Assembly (NCBI RefSeq): GCF_002114285.1
Contig: NZ_NEDJ01000005.1
Coordinates: forward strand, 1-64,000
DNA length: 64,000 bases
Source: Halorubrum ezzemoulense DSM 17463
Lineage (GTDB): Archaea; Halobacteriota; Halobacteria; Halobacteriales; Haloferacaceae
Direction of reading: 5' to 3'
Below are positions 18,601 to 26,885 of the stretch, one piece after another (the first letter of the stretch is position 1; every line of letters begins with the position of its first letter). Position numbers and translations under genes: made by a program. The notes under the pieces were generated by a model that searched no databases, was not told the origin of the DNA, and saw nothing but the letters and a program-made list of their open reading frames with translations.

Positions 18601-20329
18601 GGGCGCGCTCGGCGAGGCGGAGGGCGCGCTCGCTCGCGGGTTCGACGACGCCGCGGCGGCGTACGCGCAGACGTGGCGCGCGTGGCTCGCCGACCGTGAG
18701 CTTCCCGACTCGGTCGCCGGCGACCCCGGCCTCGCGGCGCAGTATCGGTTCGCGCTGATGACGCTGGCGGCCGTCGAGGACAAGGCCCACGACGGCGCGG
18801 GGATCGCCAGCCCGTCGGTGCCGTGGGGCGAGACCGAGTACGCCGCCGAGAACCGCGGCTACGGCTACAACTTCGTCTGGTCGCGCGACCTCTATCAGGT
18901 GTTCACGGCCTTGATCGAGATGGACGAGCTCGAACGCGGCGCGGACGCCTTGGCCTACCTCTACAACACCCAGCAGGACGACGACGGGTTCCTCCCGCAG
19001 AACACCTACATCGACGGCCGGACCCGGTGGGGCGGCGAGCAGATGGACAACATCGGGTTCCCCTCGGTGATGGCGTGGCAGCTGTACGAGCGCGGCGTGA
19101 CGCTTGACGACGCCGGCTACACGTACGACCAGGTCGCCCGCTCGCTCGATTACATCGCCGAGAACGGCCCCGAGACGGCACAGGAGCGCTGGGAAGAGGA
19201 GGCCGGCTACTCGCCGTCGAGCATCGCGGCCGAGATAGCGGGCCTCGTCTGCGGCGCGGCGCTCGCGCTCGCCGAGGCCGACCGGCGCGAGGAGGCGGAC
19301 GGCGACGGCGCCGAATCGCCCGACTCCCTCCGTGCGGACGCGCTGGCGTGGCTCGCGCTCGCCGACGACTGGACCGCGCGCGTCGAGGAGTGGTGCGCGA
19401 CCTCGACGGGGACCGACCGCCACGATCGGACCCCGTACTACATCCGGATCACGGCCGACGGGAACCCCGACTCCGGCCGACCGCGCACCATCGCCAACGA
19501 CGGGCCGACGTACGACGAGCGGGAGATAATCGACGGCGGCTTCCTCGAACTCGTCCGGCTGGGGATCAAGCCCGCCGACGACCCGGTCGTCCGCAACTCC
19601 GTCTCGGTCGTCGACGACTCGATCCGGGTGGACACGCCGCACGGCGCCGCCTGGTACCGCTACGTCGGCGACGCGTACGGCGAGATCGCGGTCGGTGACC
19701 CCGGCGCGCCGTGGGCCGGGACCGGCGACGGCCGCGGGCGTCTCTGGCCGATCTTCACCGGCGAGCGCGGCGAGTACGAGCTGCGCGCCCGCGCCGACGG
19801 CCCCGACGCCTTCGGCGGGACCGACGAGGATGCGCTCGAACCCGAGGCCCTGCTCGAGACGATGGCCGGGTTCGGCAACTCCGGGCTGATGCTCCCCGAG
19901 CAGGTGTGGGACCGCGAACACCCGACGAAGTACGGCTGGGAGTTCGGCGAGGGCACCGGGGGGGCGACCCCCCTCGCGTGGTCGATGGCCGGCTTCGTCC
20001 GGTTGGCGCACGGCGTCGACGCGGACGAACCGGTCGAGACGCCGGCGGTCGTCCGGGATCGGTACGTCGAGCGCGACCGCCCCGCAGGCCCCGACCTGAC
20101 CGCCACGGCCGAGTTCGCCGAGGACGCGGTCGTCGTCGCGGGCGAGACGGACGCCGAGTCCGTCGCCGTCCACACCCGAAAGACCTCGCGGCTCGTGACG
20201 CCCGACGACGACGGTGCCTTCGAGGTCGACCTCGACGCCGCGACCGACGCGGACACCGTCGTGGTCGCGGCCGCGACGGACGAGGCGTTCGAGGCGGCCG
20301 GCACGTCGGTGGAACGGCTTCGGCTCTAG
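15617..20329 (+). CDS. Tandem GH15 glucoamylase-type protein (1570 residues)
   Basis: The product carries two GH15 modules. Module 1 (about 1-740) has GYGYTWFRDEATVSTALLD, a possible acid Glu472 in CWENALGRF and a possible base Glu690 in FAEQVFDD followed by TPIAWSHAL. Module 2 starts with its own beta-sandwich (about 745-1025, from TTGRKFGVGTPADYDADDP), then an (alpha/alpha)6 barrel with GYGYNFVWSRDLYQ, Glu1193-1195 before AGYSPSS, and Glu1428 in LPEQVWD followed by TPLAWSMAGF. A last beta-rich segment (about 1490-1570) resembles glucodextranase C-terminal domains. Glucoamylases release glucose from glucan ends. No signal peptide is visible, so it should act in the cytoplasm beside GH13 and MalQ. 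The ATG at 15617 fits the TATA box; a frame open to 15536 is rejected. Confidence 0.88.
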   Translation: MRLRTALTEHERRRGERYPAEHSMTAGAFTGDDGRLVHVGPDGTVHDCSYSLSEVGGADRLRMGITAGRGVRWFDDLETTRQHYDGDTPLVETEYDAGRYTIHQFDLVVSDTHLTHVELRGSPPADAEVVAAYAFSPDMVEGRVGNMVHDGAGPEDGGVVEVYHRTEHDFLTASTGLSNAHGQRLRTIPELLGEADDGFPHRGEIDRREDSRLTPDVVVRAPFERDGRTERVTLAGRAVVDRRAARDTGDDAKDALTDGVDRQRRIETVSNIATAYPDADDLREAADGRGPDVPADAPRRSVIASDLRALDLLTAESGGRIAAPEFDPFYSTSGGYGYTWFRDEATVSTALLDASEELGLDADEELLAAASFFCRTQDADGSWPHRVWADSGKVAPGWANARIEGANATPGPNDQLDQPATVVAFLATLRREADLPEEWRDRIDETIADAVDFLFETTEDDGLPRRCQNCWENALGRFTHTGAEYLRAFAAVARAPVDEALRADAADAADTALSGLDARWNPDTERFLQRASEEDQDSRADASTFALATAAAEYAALLDETPAADDDAPDDAAATDGSGSVDTVAASEFDRFLDRVNTHVRQSIDALRRETSAVEGLVRFTGDDWRTAEQGAAKVWSIATLWGATAAATLAGVVEDRGGTAEPLFADARDLYALCEPDGPFVNEAGLFAEQVFDDGDLDSATPIAWSHALRIDATVTLASRGELPVPHDRETGPEAAPHWTTGRKFGVGTPADYDADDPVPVWFTLTEGALTEARFPRIDVMNVRTFDFLVADPDSEYAIRTFAETGHVSATETIERTTEPAADDALAYVQTIRETGDGHGHGWTLTVEYAVDTDGTAILADVRFEGSREYDVYALVDATIANVGTDDRAERVAGDAGAHLLARKDDPDRDPGKLVDDEGEPFAPALALASGDGFDWASALAADGDATDALFGDGERVEESPEAVGNVVLAGLVGSGESLRDTVALGFAEDSDTAGALGEAEGALARGFDDAAAAYAQTWRAWLADRELPDSVAGDPGLAAQYRFALMTLAAVEDKAHDGAGIASPSVPWGETEYAAENRGYGYNFVWSRDLYQVFTALIEMDELERGADALAYLYNTQQDDDGFLPQNTYIDGRTRWGGEQMDNIGFPSVMAWQLYERGVTLDDAGYTYDQVARSLDYIAENGPETAQERWEEEAGYSPSSIAAEIAGLVCGAALALAEADRREEADGDGAESPDSLRADALAWLALADDWTARVEEWCATSTGTDRHDRTPYYIRITADGNPDSGRPRTIANDGPTYDEREIIDGGFLELVRLGIKPADDPVVRNSVSVVDDSIRVDTPHGAAWYRYVGDAYGEIAVGDPGAPWAGTGDGRGRLWPIFTGERGEYELRARADGPDAFGGTDEDALEPEALLETMAGFGNSGLMLPEQVWDREHPTKYGWEFGEGTGGATPLAWSMAGFVRLAHGVDADEPVETPAVVRDRYVERDRPAGPDLTATAEFAEDAVVVAGETDAESVAVHTRKTSRLVTPDDDGAFEVDLDAATDADTVVVAAATDEAFEAAGTSVERLRL

Positions 20330-20357
20330 GTCGGGCGGTTCCGGTCTCCGGCTCGGC

Positions 20358-20813
20358 TCACCCGAGCGCGTTCACGTCGACGCTGCGGACCCCGCCGTCG
20401 ACCTCGATCTCGACCGTCGAACCGACGCGCTCGCGCACGGTCTCGCGCCACGCCTCGACGCTCTCGGCGTGTCGCTCGCGACGCGTTTCGAGGTCGGCGT
20501 CAGGGAGTTCGGCGGCCGTGTCGTCGACTTCGGGGTACGGGGGCACGTCCGCGACGAGGTCCCTGGGGTCGATGTGGAGCGGCGCGGGTGCGTCGTCGGA
20601 ACCACCGTTCCCGTTATGGCCTCCATTCCCGCCGGCGTCGAGCGCGTGGAGCCGTGCGCGCATCCGCCCGGAGAACGGCGGCGTCGCGCGGAGGACGACC
20701 TCGCGGTCGCTCCGGAGCGTGGCCTCGAGCGCGTTCGCCACGTCCTCGCGGTGAACCGCGATCGACCGGATCCGGTCGGGACCGGCCGCGTCGTCCGCCG
20801 ACTCTTCAGTCAT
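20358..20813 (-). CDS. Haloarchaeal protein translationally coupled to the MutS-like gene
   Basis: This 151-residue protein has a basic/acidic helical N-terminus (RIRSIAVHREDVANALEATLR), then EVVLRATPPFSGRMRARLH, a Gly/Asn/Asp-rich linker, and the C-terminal stretch LHIDPRDLVADVPPYP and helical ETRRERHAESVEAWRETV. I do not recognise a named domain. Its start overlaps the end of the MutS-like gene by 8 bases, so the two are almost certainly cotranscribed and coupled; a joint role with that ATPase is the best clue to function. Confidence 0.7.
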   Translation of the reverse strand: MTEESADDAAGPDRIRSIAVHREDVANALEATLRSDREVVLRATPPFSGRMRARLHALDAGGNGGHNGNGGSDDAPAPLHIDPRDLVADVPPYPEVDDTAAELPDADLETRRERHAESVEAWRETVRERVGSTVEIEVDGGVRSVDVNALG

Positions 20814-22662
20814 CGTTCGCCGCCCACTCGGCGTCCGAGAGCGTTCGCTGGACGGCCTCTTCGCCGACCGCGCCCGCGAGGTGCTCGAAGCCGGCGCGGA
20901 CGCCGCGGTCGCCCGCGTTCGCGACCAGCCGCGAGACGATGAACTCCGGCGTGGACTTCCCGACCGTCTCGAACCGCGGCTGGTAGTCGACGCGGAGCTC
21001 CAGGTCGTTCGTCAGCCCCTCCGCGAAGATGCCGTCGATCCGTGCGGCCTCGGGCAGCGGACTCAGGTCCTCGGCGAGGTGCGTGACGTAGACGCCGAGC
21101 GCGCCGCGGTCGACCGTGAGCGTCACCAGCCCGTTCAGCAGGTCGGCGGCCCGGCCCGGCTCCGTGATCGCCTCGAACTCGTCGACGAGCATGAGCGTCC
21201 GACCGTCCGCGACCAGCGGCGGCACGACCGACTTCAACGTCGACTCCAGCACGCCGGCGTTGAACGACGCGTGTCGGCGGTGGAAGACGATCCGGTCGAA
21301 CGTCCCGACCTCGGCCGCGTCGGCGGGCACGGGCAGCCCCATCGATGCGAGCAGCGCCACCGCGCACAGCGTTTCGAGGAGGGTCGTCTTCCCGCCGGAG
21401 TTCGCCCCGGTGAGGACGCTCACGCGGTCGCCGGTCGGCGGCGCGTCGGCGCTCGCGACGCCCGACGCGTCAGCGAGCGAGTGCGAGCCGACGCCGTACG
21501 AAACCGGCTGGACGTCGCCCCCGAGGAACGGGTTCCGCGCGCCGCGCACGGCGATGCCGTCGTCGACGAGCGTCGGGCGGACGTGCCCGTTCTCCGCCGC
21601 GAACCGCCCGAGCGACAGCAGGAAGGCGGCGTCCGACACGGCGGACGCGGCGCGGGCGACGGCGGTGTCGCCGCCGTCGTCCGCTCCGTCGCCGCCGCCG
21701 GCGGTCGCGTCGTCTCTCCCTGCGGACTCGTCGCCCAGCCGCTCGCGGATGTCGGCCGCGACGGCGGCCTCACGCTCCTCGACGGCCGCTTCGAGTTCGA
21801 CGACGAGGTCCCGCAGCGTCCCGGAGACGAAGTCGGCGGCGTCGAGCGCCTCGTCGGGCGACGCGGCCCGGACCGTCGCGGGCTCGACGCCCGTCTCGCT
21901 CGCGACGTGGTCGATCGTCGCCGCCTCCAGCGCCTCGAAGTCGCGGAGGCTCCCGTCGCGGACCGATTCCAGCACGTCGAACGCGGAGTCGGCGAGGTCG
22001 CGCGCCGCGGACAGCTGCTCGCGGAGCCGGTCCAGCTCCGCGTCCGCGCCCGCCGCGATCTCGATATCGTCACCGTCGAGCCCGCCGGCGGGGTCGATCG
22101 ACCCCCGGACGTCGGCGAGCGCGTCGGCCGCGTCGCGCAGGCGGTCCCCGTCCAGCGCGCCGATGTCGGCGAACGGTCCCGCCGTCAACCCCGCCTCGCG
22201 GAGCGCGACGGCGGTCTCGACCGCGGCCAGGTCGGAGCCGGCGGCCTCGTCGTACGCGTCGAACGCGTCCGCGACCGACTCCCGGTCCGCCTCGTCGAGG
22301 TCGGTCCACGCGTCGCGGGCGGCGACGACCCGATCTAATCGTGCCTCGACGGCGTCGCGGTCGAGGAGCGGGGTCAACACCCGAATGCGGTCCGCCGCGT
22401 GCGCGGTCAACGCCGCGTCGGCCGCGAGCCCGAGGAGGTCGTCGTACACCGAGCGCGCGTCGCCAGTCGCGAGCACGTCCATCCCGGCCTCCCCGTTCGC
22501 CCGGCGGAGGATGCGGGTCGCGCGGCCGCGGTGGAGCCCGGCGTCGACGAGCGCGCGGACATCGGCCGACTCGATCGCCTCAACCGCCCGCTCGGTCCCG
22601 CGGGCCTCGGCGAGCCGCTCGCTCGTCTTCGGCCCGATCCCCCAGTAGTCCTGGAGTCGCAT
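20806..22662 (-). CDS. MutS-like ATPase with N-terminal helix-hairpin-helix
   Basis: The 618-residue protein opens with a helix-hairpin-helix region (LQDYWGIGPKTSERLAE and LVDAGLHRGRATRILRR, residues 1-55). Residues 60-340 are long acidic helices like the MutS core/lever. The C-terminal ABC ATPase has Walker A GANSGGKTT at 419-427, then FNAGVLESTLKSV (signature region) and LMLVDEFEAIT (Walker B). There is no mismatch-recognition domain with Phe-x-Glu, so it belongs with MutS2/MutS5-like branch proteins rather than canonical mismatch repair. It is probably a DNA-junction-binding ATPase; that role is inference. It overlaps the next gene by 8 bases. Confidence 0.85.
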   Translation of the reverse strand: MRLQDYWGIGPKTSERLAEARGTERAVEAIESADVRALVDAGLHRGRATRILRRANGEAGMDVLATGDARSVYDDLLGLAADAALTAHAADRIRVLTPLLDRDAVEARLDRVVAARDAWTDLDEADRESVADAFDAYDEAAGSDLAAVETAVALREAGLTAGPFADIGALDGDRLRDAADALADVRGSIDPAGGLDGDDIEIAAGADAELDRLREQLSAARDLADSAFDVLESVRDGSLRDFEALEAATIDHVASETGVEPATVRAASPDEALDAADFVSGTLRDLVVELEAAVEEREAAVAADIRERLGDESAGRDDATAGGGDGADDGGDTAVARAASAVSDAAFLLSLGRFAAENGHVRPTLVDDGIAVRGARNPFLGGDVQPVSYGVGSHSLADASGVASADAPPTGDRVSVLTGANSGGKTTLLETLCAVALLASMGLPVPADAAEVGTFDRIVFHRRHASFNAGVLESTLKSVVPPLVADGRTLMLVDEFEAITEPGRAADLLNGLVTLTVDRGALGVYVTHLAEDLSPLPEAARIDGIFAEGLTNDLELRVDYQPRFETVGKSTPEFIVSRLVANAGDRGVRAGFEHLAGAVGEEAVQRTLSDAEWAANDD

Positions 22663-22809
22663 ACCCCGTGGTGTGGCCCCGGCATCTTGGCGCTTTCGTC
22701 GCTCGCGTCGCCGACGGCGACCCCGCGAGAGCGTCGGCGCGAGTTCCGTCCCCTCGCCGTCGGTTCCGCCACGGCAGCGTTCATACCGCGCTGACTCCTA
22801 CTCGCGGCC

Positions 22810-23484
22810 ATGGCCACGGAGATCGCGGACGGCGTCTGGCGACTCGACTGCGGCGGAGTCAACGCGTACCTCGTCTTCGACGACGTGCCGACGCTCGTCG
22901 ACGCCGGGACGCCGTGGGACGAGGGCGCGATCCGAGAGGGCCTCGGCGACGCCGGCGTCGATCTCTCGGCGATCGGGCGCGTCCTCCTCACCCACTACGA
23001 CCTCGATCACGTCGGGACGCTGGCGGCGCTGACGCCGGAGCTCGACGCGCCGGTCCACGCCTACGGCTTCGACGCGCAACTGCTGCGGGGCTATCGGACC
23101 CCCCCTCTCGGGAATCATAAAGGGCTGATACAGCGGCTCGGCGGACTCGTCACCGATCTCCCGGAACTCGAAATCGTCGGCGTCCGCGACGGCGACGCGA
23201 TCGGCTCGTTCACGGCGTACCACACGCCGGGCCACACGCCCGGCCACGTCGCCTACGTCAGCGAGGGACTGGGCGTCGCGCTGCTCGGCGACCTCGTCTC
23301 GGAGTCCGACGGCGAGTTGACGGAGTCCGGCTGGGTGATAAGCTACGACACGGGCGCGGTCGCGGCGAGCGTCCGGTCGCTCGCGGAGCGCGCCCCCGCG
23401 TTCGACGTCGCCTGCGTCGGGCACGGCGACCCGCTCGCCTCGGGGGGTGACGAGGCGCTGCGCCGGCTAGCGGCGACGCTCTGA
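22810..23484 (+). CDS. MBL-fold metallo-hydrolase
   Basis: This 224-residue protein is a complete metallo-beta-lactamase-fold enzyme: VNAYLVFDDVPTLVDAGTP, the metal motif THYDLDHVGTL, a second ligand in HTPGHTPGHVAY, LLGDLV with Asp, and a final His in CVGHGDPL. The first motif has Asp where the second His of HxHxDH normally sits, a variation seen in several MBL subgroups. The closest style is glyoxalase II-like/hydroxyacyl hydrolases; the substrate is unknown. The ATG at 22810 is the first in frame. It ends 8 bases before the convergent acyl-CoA dehydrogenase gene. Confidence 0.85.
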   Translation: MATEIADGVWRLDCGGVNAYLVFDDVPTLVDAGTPWDEGAIREGLGDAGVDLSAIGRVLLTHYDLDHVGTLAALTPELDAPVHAYGFDAQLLRGYRTPPLGNHKGLIQRLGGLVTDLPELEIVGVRDGDAIGSFTAYHTPGHTPGHVAYVSEGLGVALLGDLVSESDGELTESGWVISYDTGAVAASVRSLAERAPAFDVACVGHGDPLASGGDEALRRLAATL

Positions 23485-23491
23485 ACGCCGC

Positions 23492-24640
23492 CTAGCGCGA
23501 CTGCCGGTAGATGAGGTTGCGCTGGATGTCGTTGGCGCCCTCGTAGATCACCGGGATGCGCACGTCGCGGTAGACGCGGGCGATCCGGCGCTCGGTGAGG
23601 TTCGACCGGCCGCCGTGGAGCTTCATCCCCTTCTCGGCGCAGTCGGTGGCGACCTCGGTGGACTTGGTCTTCGCCAGCGCGGCCCAGTAGCCGGCGTCCT
23701 CGCTGTTCGCGACCTTCTCGCAGGCGCGCCAGTTGAGCGCGCGCGCCGACTCGAAGCCGATCCGCATGTCCGAGACCGTGTGCTGGACGGCCTGGAAGTC
23801 GTCGATGGTGCGGCCGAACGCCTCGCGCTCGTCGATGAACGCCTCGGCCTCCTCGATGGCCGCGGCCGCGAGGCCCAGTCCGTGGCCCCCGACGATGACG
23901 CGGCCGTGGTTGAAGAAGTCCGCGAGGGCGTAGAACCCGCCGCCCTCGCTGCCGACGACGTTCTCCTCGGGGACGAAGCAGTCCTCGAAGACGATGTGGC
24001 CCTGCTTCGACGCGCGCATCCCCATCTTCTCGGGGATGTGCTCGGCCTCGTAGCCGTCGGAGTCCGTCTCGACGATGAACAGCGTGTAGTTCGAGTAACG
24101 GTCGTCGCTCTCGCCGGTCTTGGCGTAGACGGTGAGCCAGTCGGCCTCGACCGCGTTGCCGACCCAGTACTTCTCGCCGGTGAGCTCGTAGCCCCCCTCG
24201 ACCTTCTCGGCCTTCGTCGTCATGCCCGCCAGGTCGGAGCCGGTCTGCGGCTCCGCCACCGCGAGCCCCGAGAGCTGTTCGTTCTCGGCCACCGGCCGGA
24301 GGTACTTCTCCTTCTGCTCCTCCGTGCCGTAGTCCTCGACCATCTCCGCGCCGAAGCTGGCGAGCTGGAGGGTGAGCGCGATGCCCGCGTCCGCGCGGTA
24401 GAACTCCTCCGCGATGGCGAGCACCTGCGCGAGGTCGAACCCTTTCCCGCCGTACTCCTCGCCGATGTCCTGCGCGACGAGCCCGGCGTCCATCCCGGCT
24501 TCGAGCACCTCCCACGGGTACTCGCCGGTGTCGTAGTACGACTCGGCGTTCGGTGCGATGTACTCGTCGGCGAACTCGCGGGCCTCCTGTTTGACGTCTC
24601 GCGCGCGCTCCGGCACGATGCTGTCGTCGAGCAACTCCAT
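23492..24640 (-). CDS. Acyl-CoA dehydrogenase
   Basis: The 382-residue flavoprotein oxidises acyl-CoA to enoyl-CoA. It begins MELLDDSIVPERARDVKQEA and shows the full family pattern: FGAEMVEDYGTEEQKEKYL, the FAD-binding signature GLAVAEPQTGSDLAGM, GEKYWVGNA, RIGFESARALNWRA, and the end VIYEGANDIQRNLI, where Glu of YEGAND is the usual catalytic base position. Length is standard. The start at 24640 matches the family; open sequence to 24874 comes from the acidic tail region of the next gene. It is downstream of the MenE-like ligase by 61 bases on the same strand and probably in one transcript with it and uspA. Confidence 0.93.
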   Translation of the reverse strand: MELLDDSIVPERARDVKQEAREFADEYIAPNAESYYDTGEYPWEVLEAGMDAGLVAQDIGEEYGGKGFDLAQVLAIAEEFYRADAGIALTLQLASFGAEMVEDYGTEEQKEKYLRPVAENEQLSGLAVAEPQTGSDLAGMTTKAEKVEGGYELTGEKYWVGNAVEADWLTVYAKTGESDDRYSNYTLFIVETDSDGYEAEHIPEKMGMRASKQGHIVFEDCFVPEENVVGSEGGGFYALADFFNHGRVIVGGHGLGLAAAAIEEAEAFIDEREAFGRTIDDFQAVQHTVSDMRIGFESARALNWRACEKVANSEDAGYWAALAKTKSTEVATDCAEKGMKLHGGRSNLTERRIARVYRDVRIPVIYEGANDIQRNLIYRQSR

Positions 24641-24701
24641 CCCGACCCTGTGGACCCCGTGGACAAAACCTTCGTGGAACAACGAAGAACTCCGGGCGAG
24701 T

Positions 24702-26852
24702 TCACGCGTCGTCGACCGCGTCCGTGTCGCTGCGTTCTCCGTCAGCGCCCGCCCTCGCGTCGCCGTCCTCGTCGCCGCTTGTCTCCACGTCGCCGTCCTC
24801 GTCGCCGCCCACCTCCGCGTCGCGTCGCGTGACTCCCTCCGATCCGGCCGCGACCTCGTCTCCCTCGGTCGCATCCGACGAAGGCTCTCCGTCGGCCACC
24901 GTGCCGCCTTCGAGCGCGCCCGCGTCGTTCACTCCTCCCGCAGCGTCGTCCGCCTCGCCGCCCCCCGCTGGCCGGTCGTCCGAGTCAGGCTCCGCGGCGT
25001 CCGACTCGTTCCCCGCCGCGTCCGACTCCGCGGGCGGTTCCGCGGGGTCGGCTGGCTCGAACCCCGCGGTCTCGAGGTCGGGGTTCCCGCGCGGGTCCGC
25101 CCCGTGTTCGTGGAGGAGCGCGCGCGTCGCCTCCCTGTCGACCGTCCCCGAGACCGTCCGCGGCAGCTCCGCAGTGTACGCGATCGTCTTGGGGATCTTG
25201 AACCGCGCCAACCGCTCGCGGGCGAACTCGACGAACGCCGCCTCGTCGATCGGCGCGGGACCGACGGATCCGGCCCCGGTGGCCGATATCGCGGCCTCGC
25301 TCTCCGCGTCGCCCCCGTCCGCGCCGTCGCCTTCCCCGTCGGTCACCGAGGGATCGATCTCTGGGACCGCGTCGTCGACGGCCGGGTCGGCGGCCGCCGA
25401 CCGGAACTGGTCGCCGACGGCGACGAGCGCGGCGACGCGCTCGCCCCACACCTCGTCGTCGAGCCCGACCACCGCCACGTCGTCGACGTCGTCGTACTCC
25501 CGGAGCACGTCCGCGACCTCCCCGGGTTCGACGTTCTCGCCGCCGCTGATGATCCGGTCGTCGACGCGGTTGAGCACGTGGAGGTAGCCGTCCTCGTCGA
25601 ACCGCCCGACGTCGCCGGTTCGGAGTCCGTACGGGCCGAAATCGGAGCGGTCGAGGTCCGCTGTTTCGATCCCGTTCACGCCGACCGACCCGGTGGAGGA
25701 CGCGTCGCCCCCCTCGACCGCATCGGCGGTCGACGCGCCCGCACCGTCGACCGCGTCCGGGTCGCCGCCGTCCTCGACGAGGTACCCCGGAGTGATCGTC
25801 GGCCCGCTGACGACGATCTCGCCGGTCTCGCCGGGGTCGACCGGGTCGCCGCCGTCGACGACGGTCACGTCGGTGCCGAACAGGGGTTTTCCCACCGTGC
25901 CGATCCGGTCTCTGGTCTGTCGGGGCGTCGCGGTCGTGATCTGCGACGCGGCCTCCGTCATTCCGTACGTCGGGTAAACGGGGATCGAGTAGTCGCGGCA
26001 CCGTTCCAACAGCTCCGCCGGCGCTGGCGCGCCCCCGAGCAGGACCACCCGAAGCGAGTCCGACAGCGTCCCCCGCCGGTTGAGCATCCGCCGGAGCATC
26101 GTCGGGACGAGCGAGACGCCGGTCACGTCGTAGGCGTCGATGTCGTCGGCGGTGCCGCCCGCGTCGAACCCCTCGCGTAACACGAGGGTCGTCCCGTACA
26201 GCACCGACCGGTACACCGGCGCGAGCCCGCCCATGTGGTGGAGCGACAGCGACACCAGCCAGCGGTCGTCGGCCTCGACCCCGAGGCGGAACGCGGAGGC
26301 GACCGCGGAGCTGTACACGTTGCCCGCGGTCAGGGGGACGGGCTTGGGTTCGCCGGTGGTCCCCGAGGTGAACAGCACGCAGAGCGGGTCCTCGAACGAC
26401 CACTCCGGGGGATCGAGCGACGCCGGATCGACGTCGTGGATCCCAGTTACGTCCGCGTCCGCCGGGTCGTCCACGGAGTAAACGGGGACGCCCTCGATCT
26501 CGGACACCGCGGCGGTCGCGGTCGATTCGGTCGGCTCGGCGCAGACGACGGCGTCGAGGTCGGTCCGGTCGATCCGCGCGGCGATCTCGCGGGCGGTCAG
26601 CTCCTCGCCGAGCGGGACGAACGTGGCGCCGATCCGCATCGTCGCGTGGACGAGGCCGACGGTGCCCACGTACGGGGGCGTGAGCACGCCGACCCGGTCG
26701 CCCTCGCCCAGTCCGTGCGCGACGAGTCGCCCCGCCGTCTCGGCGACGAGCCGGTCGAGGTCTGTGTAGCTCCACGCCTCGCCGTCCTCGGCGCGGACGA
26801 GGGCGGTCCCGTCCGGCGACGAGACCACGCGGTGAGAGAGCCAGTCGCGCAT
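24702..26852 (-). CDS. menE: AMP-forming acyl-CoA ligase, probable o-succinylbenzoate-CoA ligase, A10 Lys replaced
   Basis: The 716-residue protein is an ANL adenylating enzyme: A3 loop LFTSGTTGEPKPVPLT, A5 YPTYGMTEAAS, A7 LRTGDVGRFDEDGYLHV, A8 NRVDDRIISGGENVEPGE. Small size of the core and GGENVEPGEV fit MenE of menaquinone synthesis, though a general acyl-CoA ligase is possible because an acyl-CoA dehydrogenase follows. Two oddities: the A10 motif reads PRTVSGTVDR with Thr where the catalytic Lys of SGKV is expected (codon 25143-25145), and acidic low-complexity insertions break the C-terminal region, which ends in about 120 acidic residues including a 10-residue repeat (GDEDGDVETS). The ATG at 26852 fits the family. 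Confidence 0.8.
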   Translation of the reverse strand: MRDWLSHRVVSSPDGTALVRAEDGEAWSYTDLDRLVAETAGRLVAHGLGEGDRVGVLTPPYVGTVGLVHATMRIGATFVPLGEELTAREIAARIDRTDLDAVVCAEPTESTATAAVSEIEGVPVYSVDDPADADVTGIHDVDPASLDPPEWSFEDPLCVLFTSGTTGEPKPVPLTAGNVYSSAVASAFRLGVEADDRWLVSLSLHHMGGLAPVYRSVLYGTTLVLREGFDAGGTADDIDAYDVTGVSLVPTMLRRMLNRRGTLSDSLRVVLLGGAPAPAELLERCRDYSIPVYPTYGMTEAASQITTATPRQTRDRIGTVGKPLFGTDVTVVDGGDPVDPGETGEIVVSGPTITPGYLVEDGGDPDAVDGAGASTADAVEGGDASSTGSVGVNGIETADLDRSDFGPYGLRTGDVGRFDEDGYLHVLNRVDDRIISGGENVEPGEVADVLREYDDVDDVAVVGLDDEVWGERVAALVAVGDQFRSAAADPAVDDAVPEIDPSVTDGEGDGADGGDAESEAAISATGAGSVGPAPIDEAAFVEFARERLARFKIPKTIAYTAELPRTVSGTVDREATRALLHEHGADPRGNPDLETAGFEPADPAEPPAESDAAGNESDAAEPDSDDRPAGGGEADDAAGGVNDAGALEGGTVADGEPSSDATEGDEVAAGSEGVTRRDAEVGGDEDGDVETSGDEDGDARAGADGERSDTDAVDDA
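24758..24808. repeat. Two direct copies of a 21-base sequence, period 30
   Basis: CGTCGCCGTCCTCGTCGCCGC occurs at 24758-24778 and 24788-24808. It encodes the repeated acidic GDEDGD segments in the C-terminal tail of the MenE-like protein. It is probably a slippage product inside low-complexity coding sequence. Confidence 0.8.
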
Positions 26853-26885
26853 CGGTGTCACCCCCGTTCGCCCGAGGCCGTGCGG

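Noticed and set aside
15980-20173. A 1397-codon open frame antisense to the GH15 gene
   Set aside because: In this very GC-rich DNA the antisense of a long acidic gene stays open by codon bias. The translation is Arg/Val/Gly-rich without domains, while the plus strand has clear GH15 motifs.
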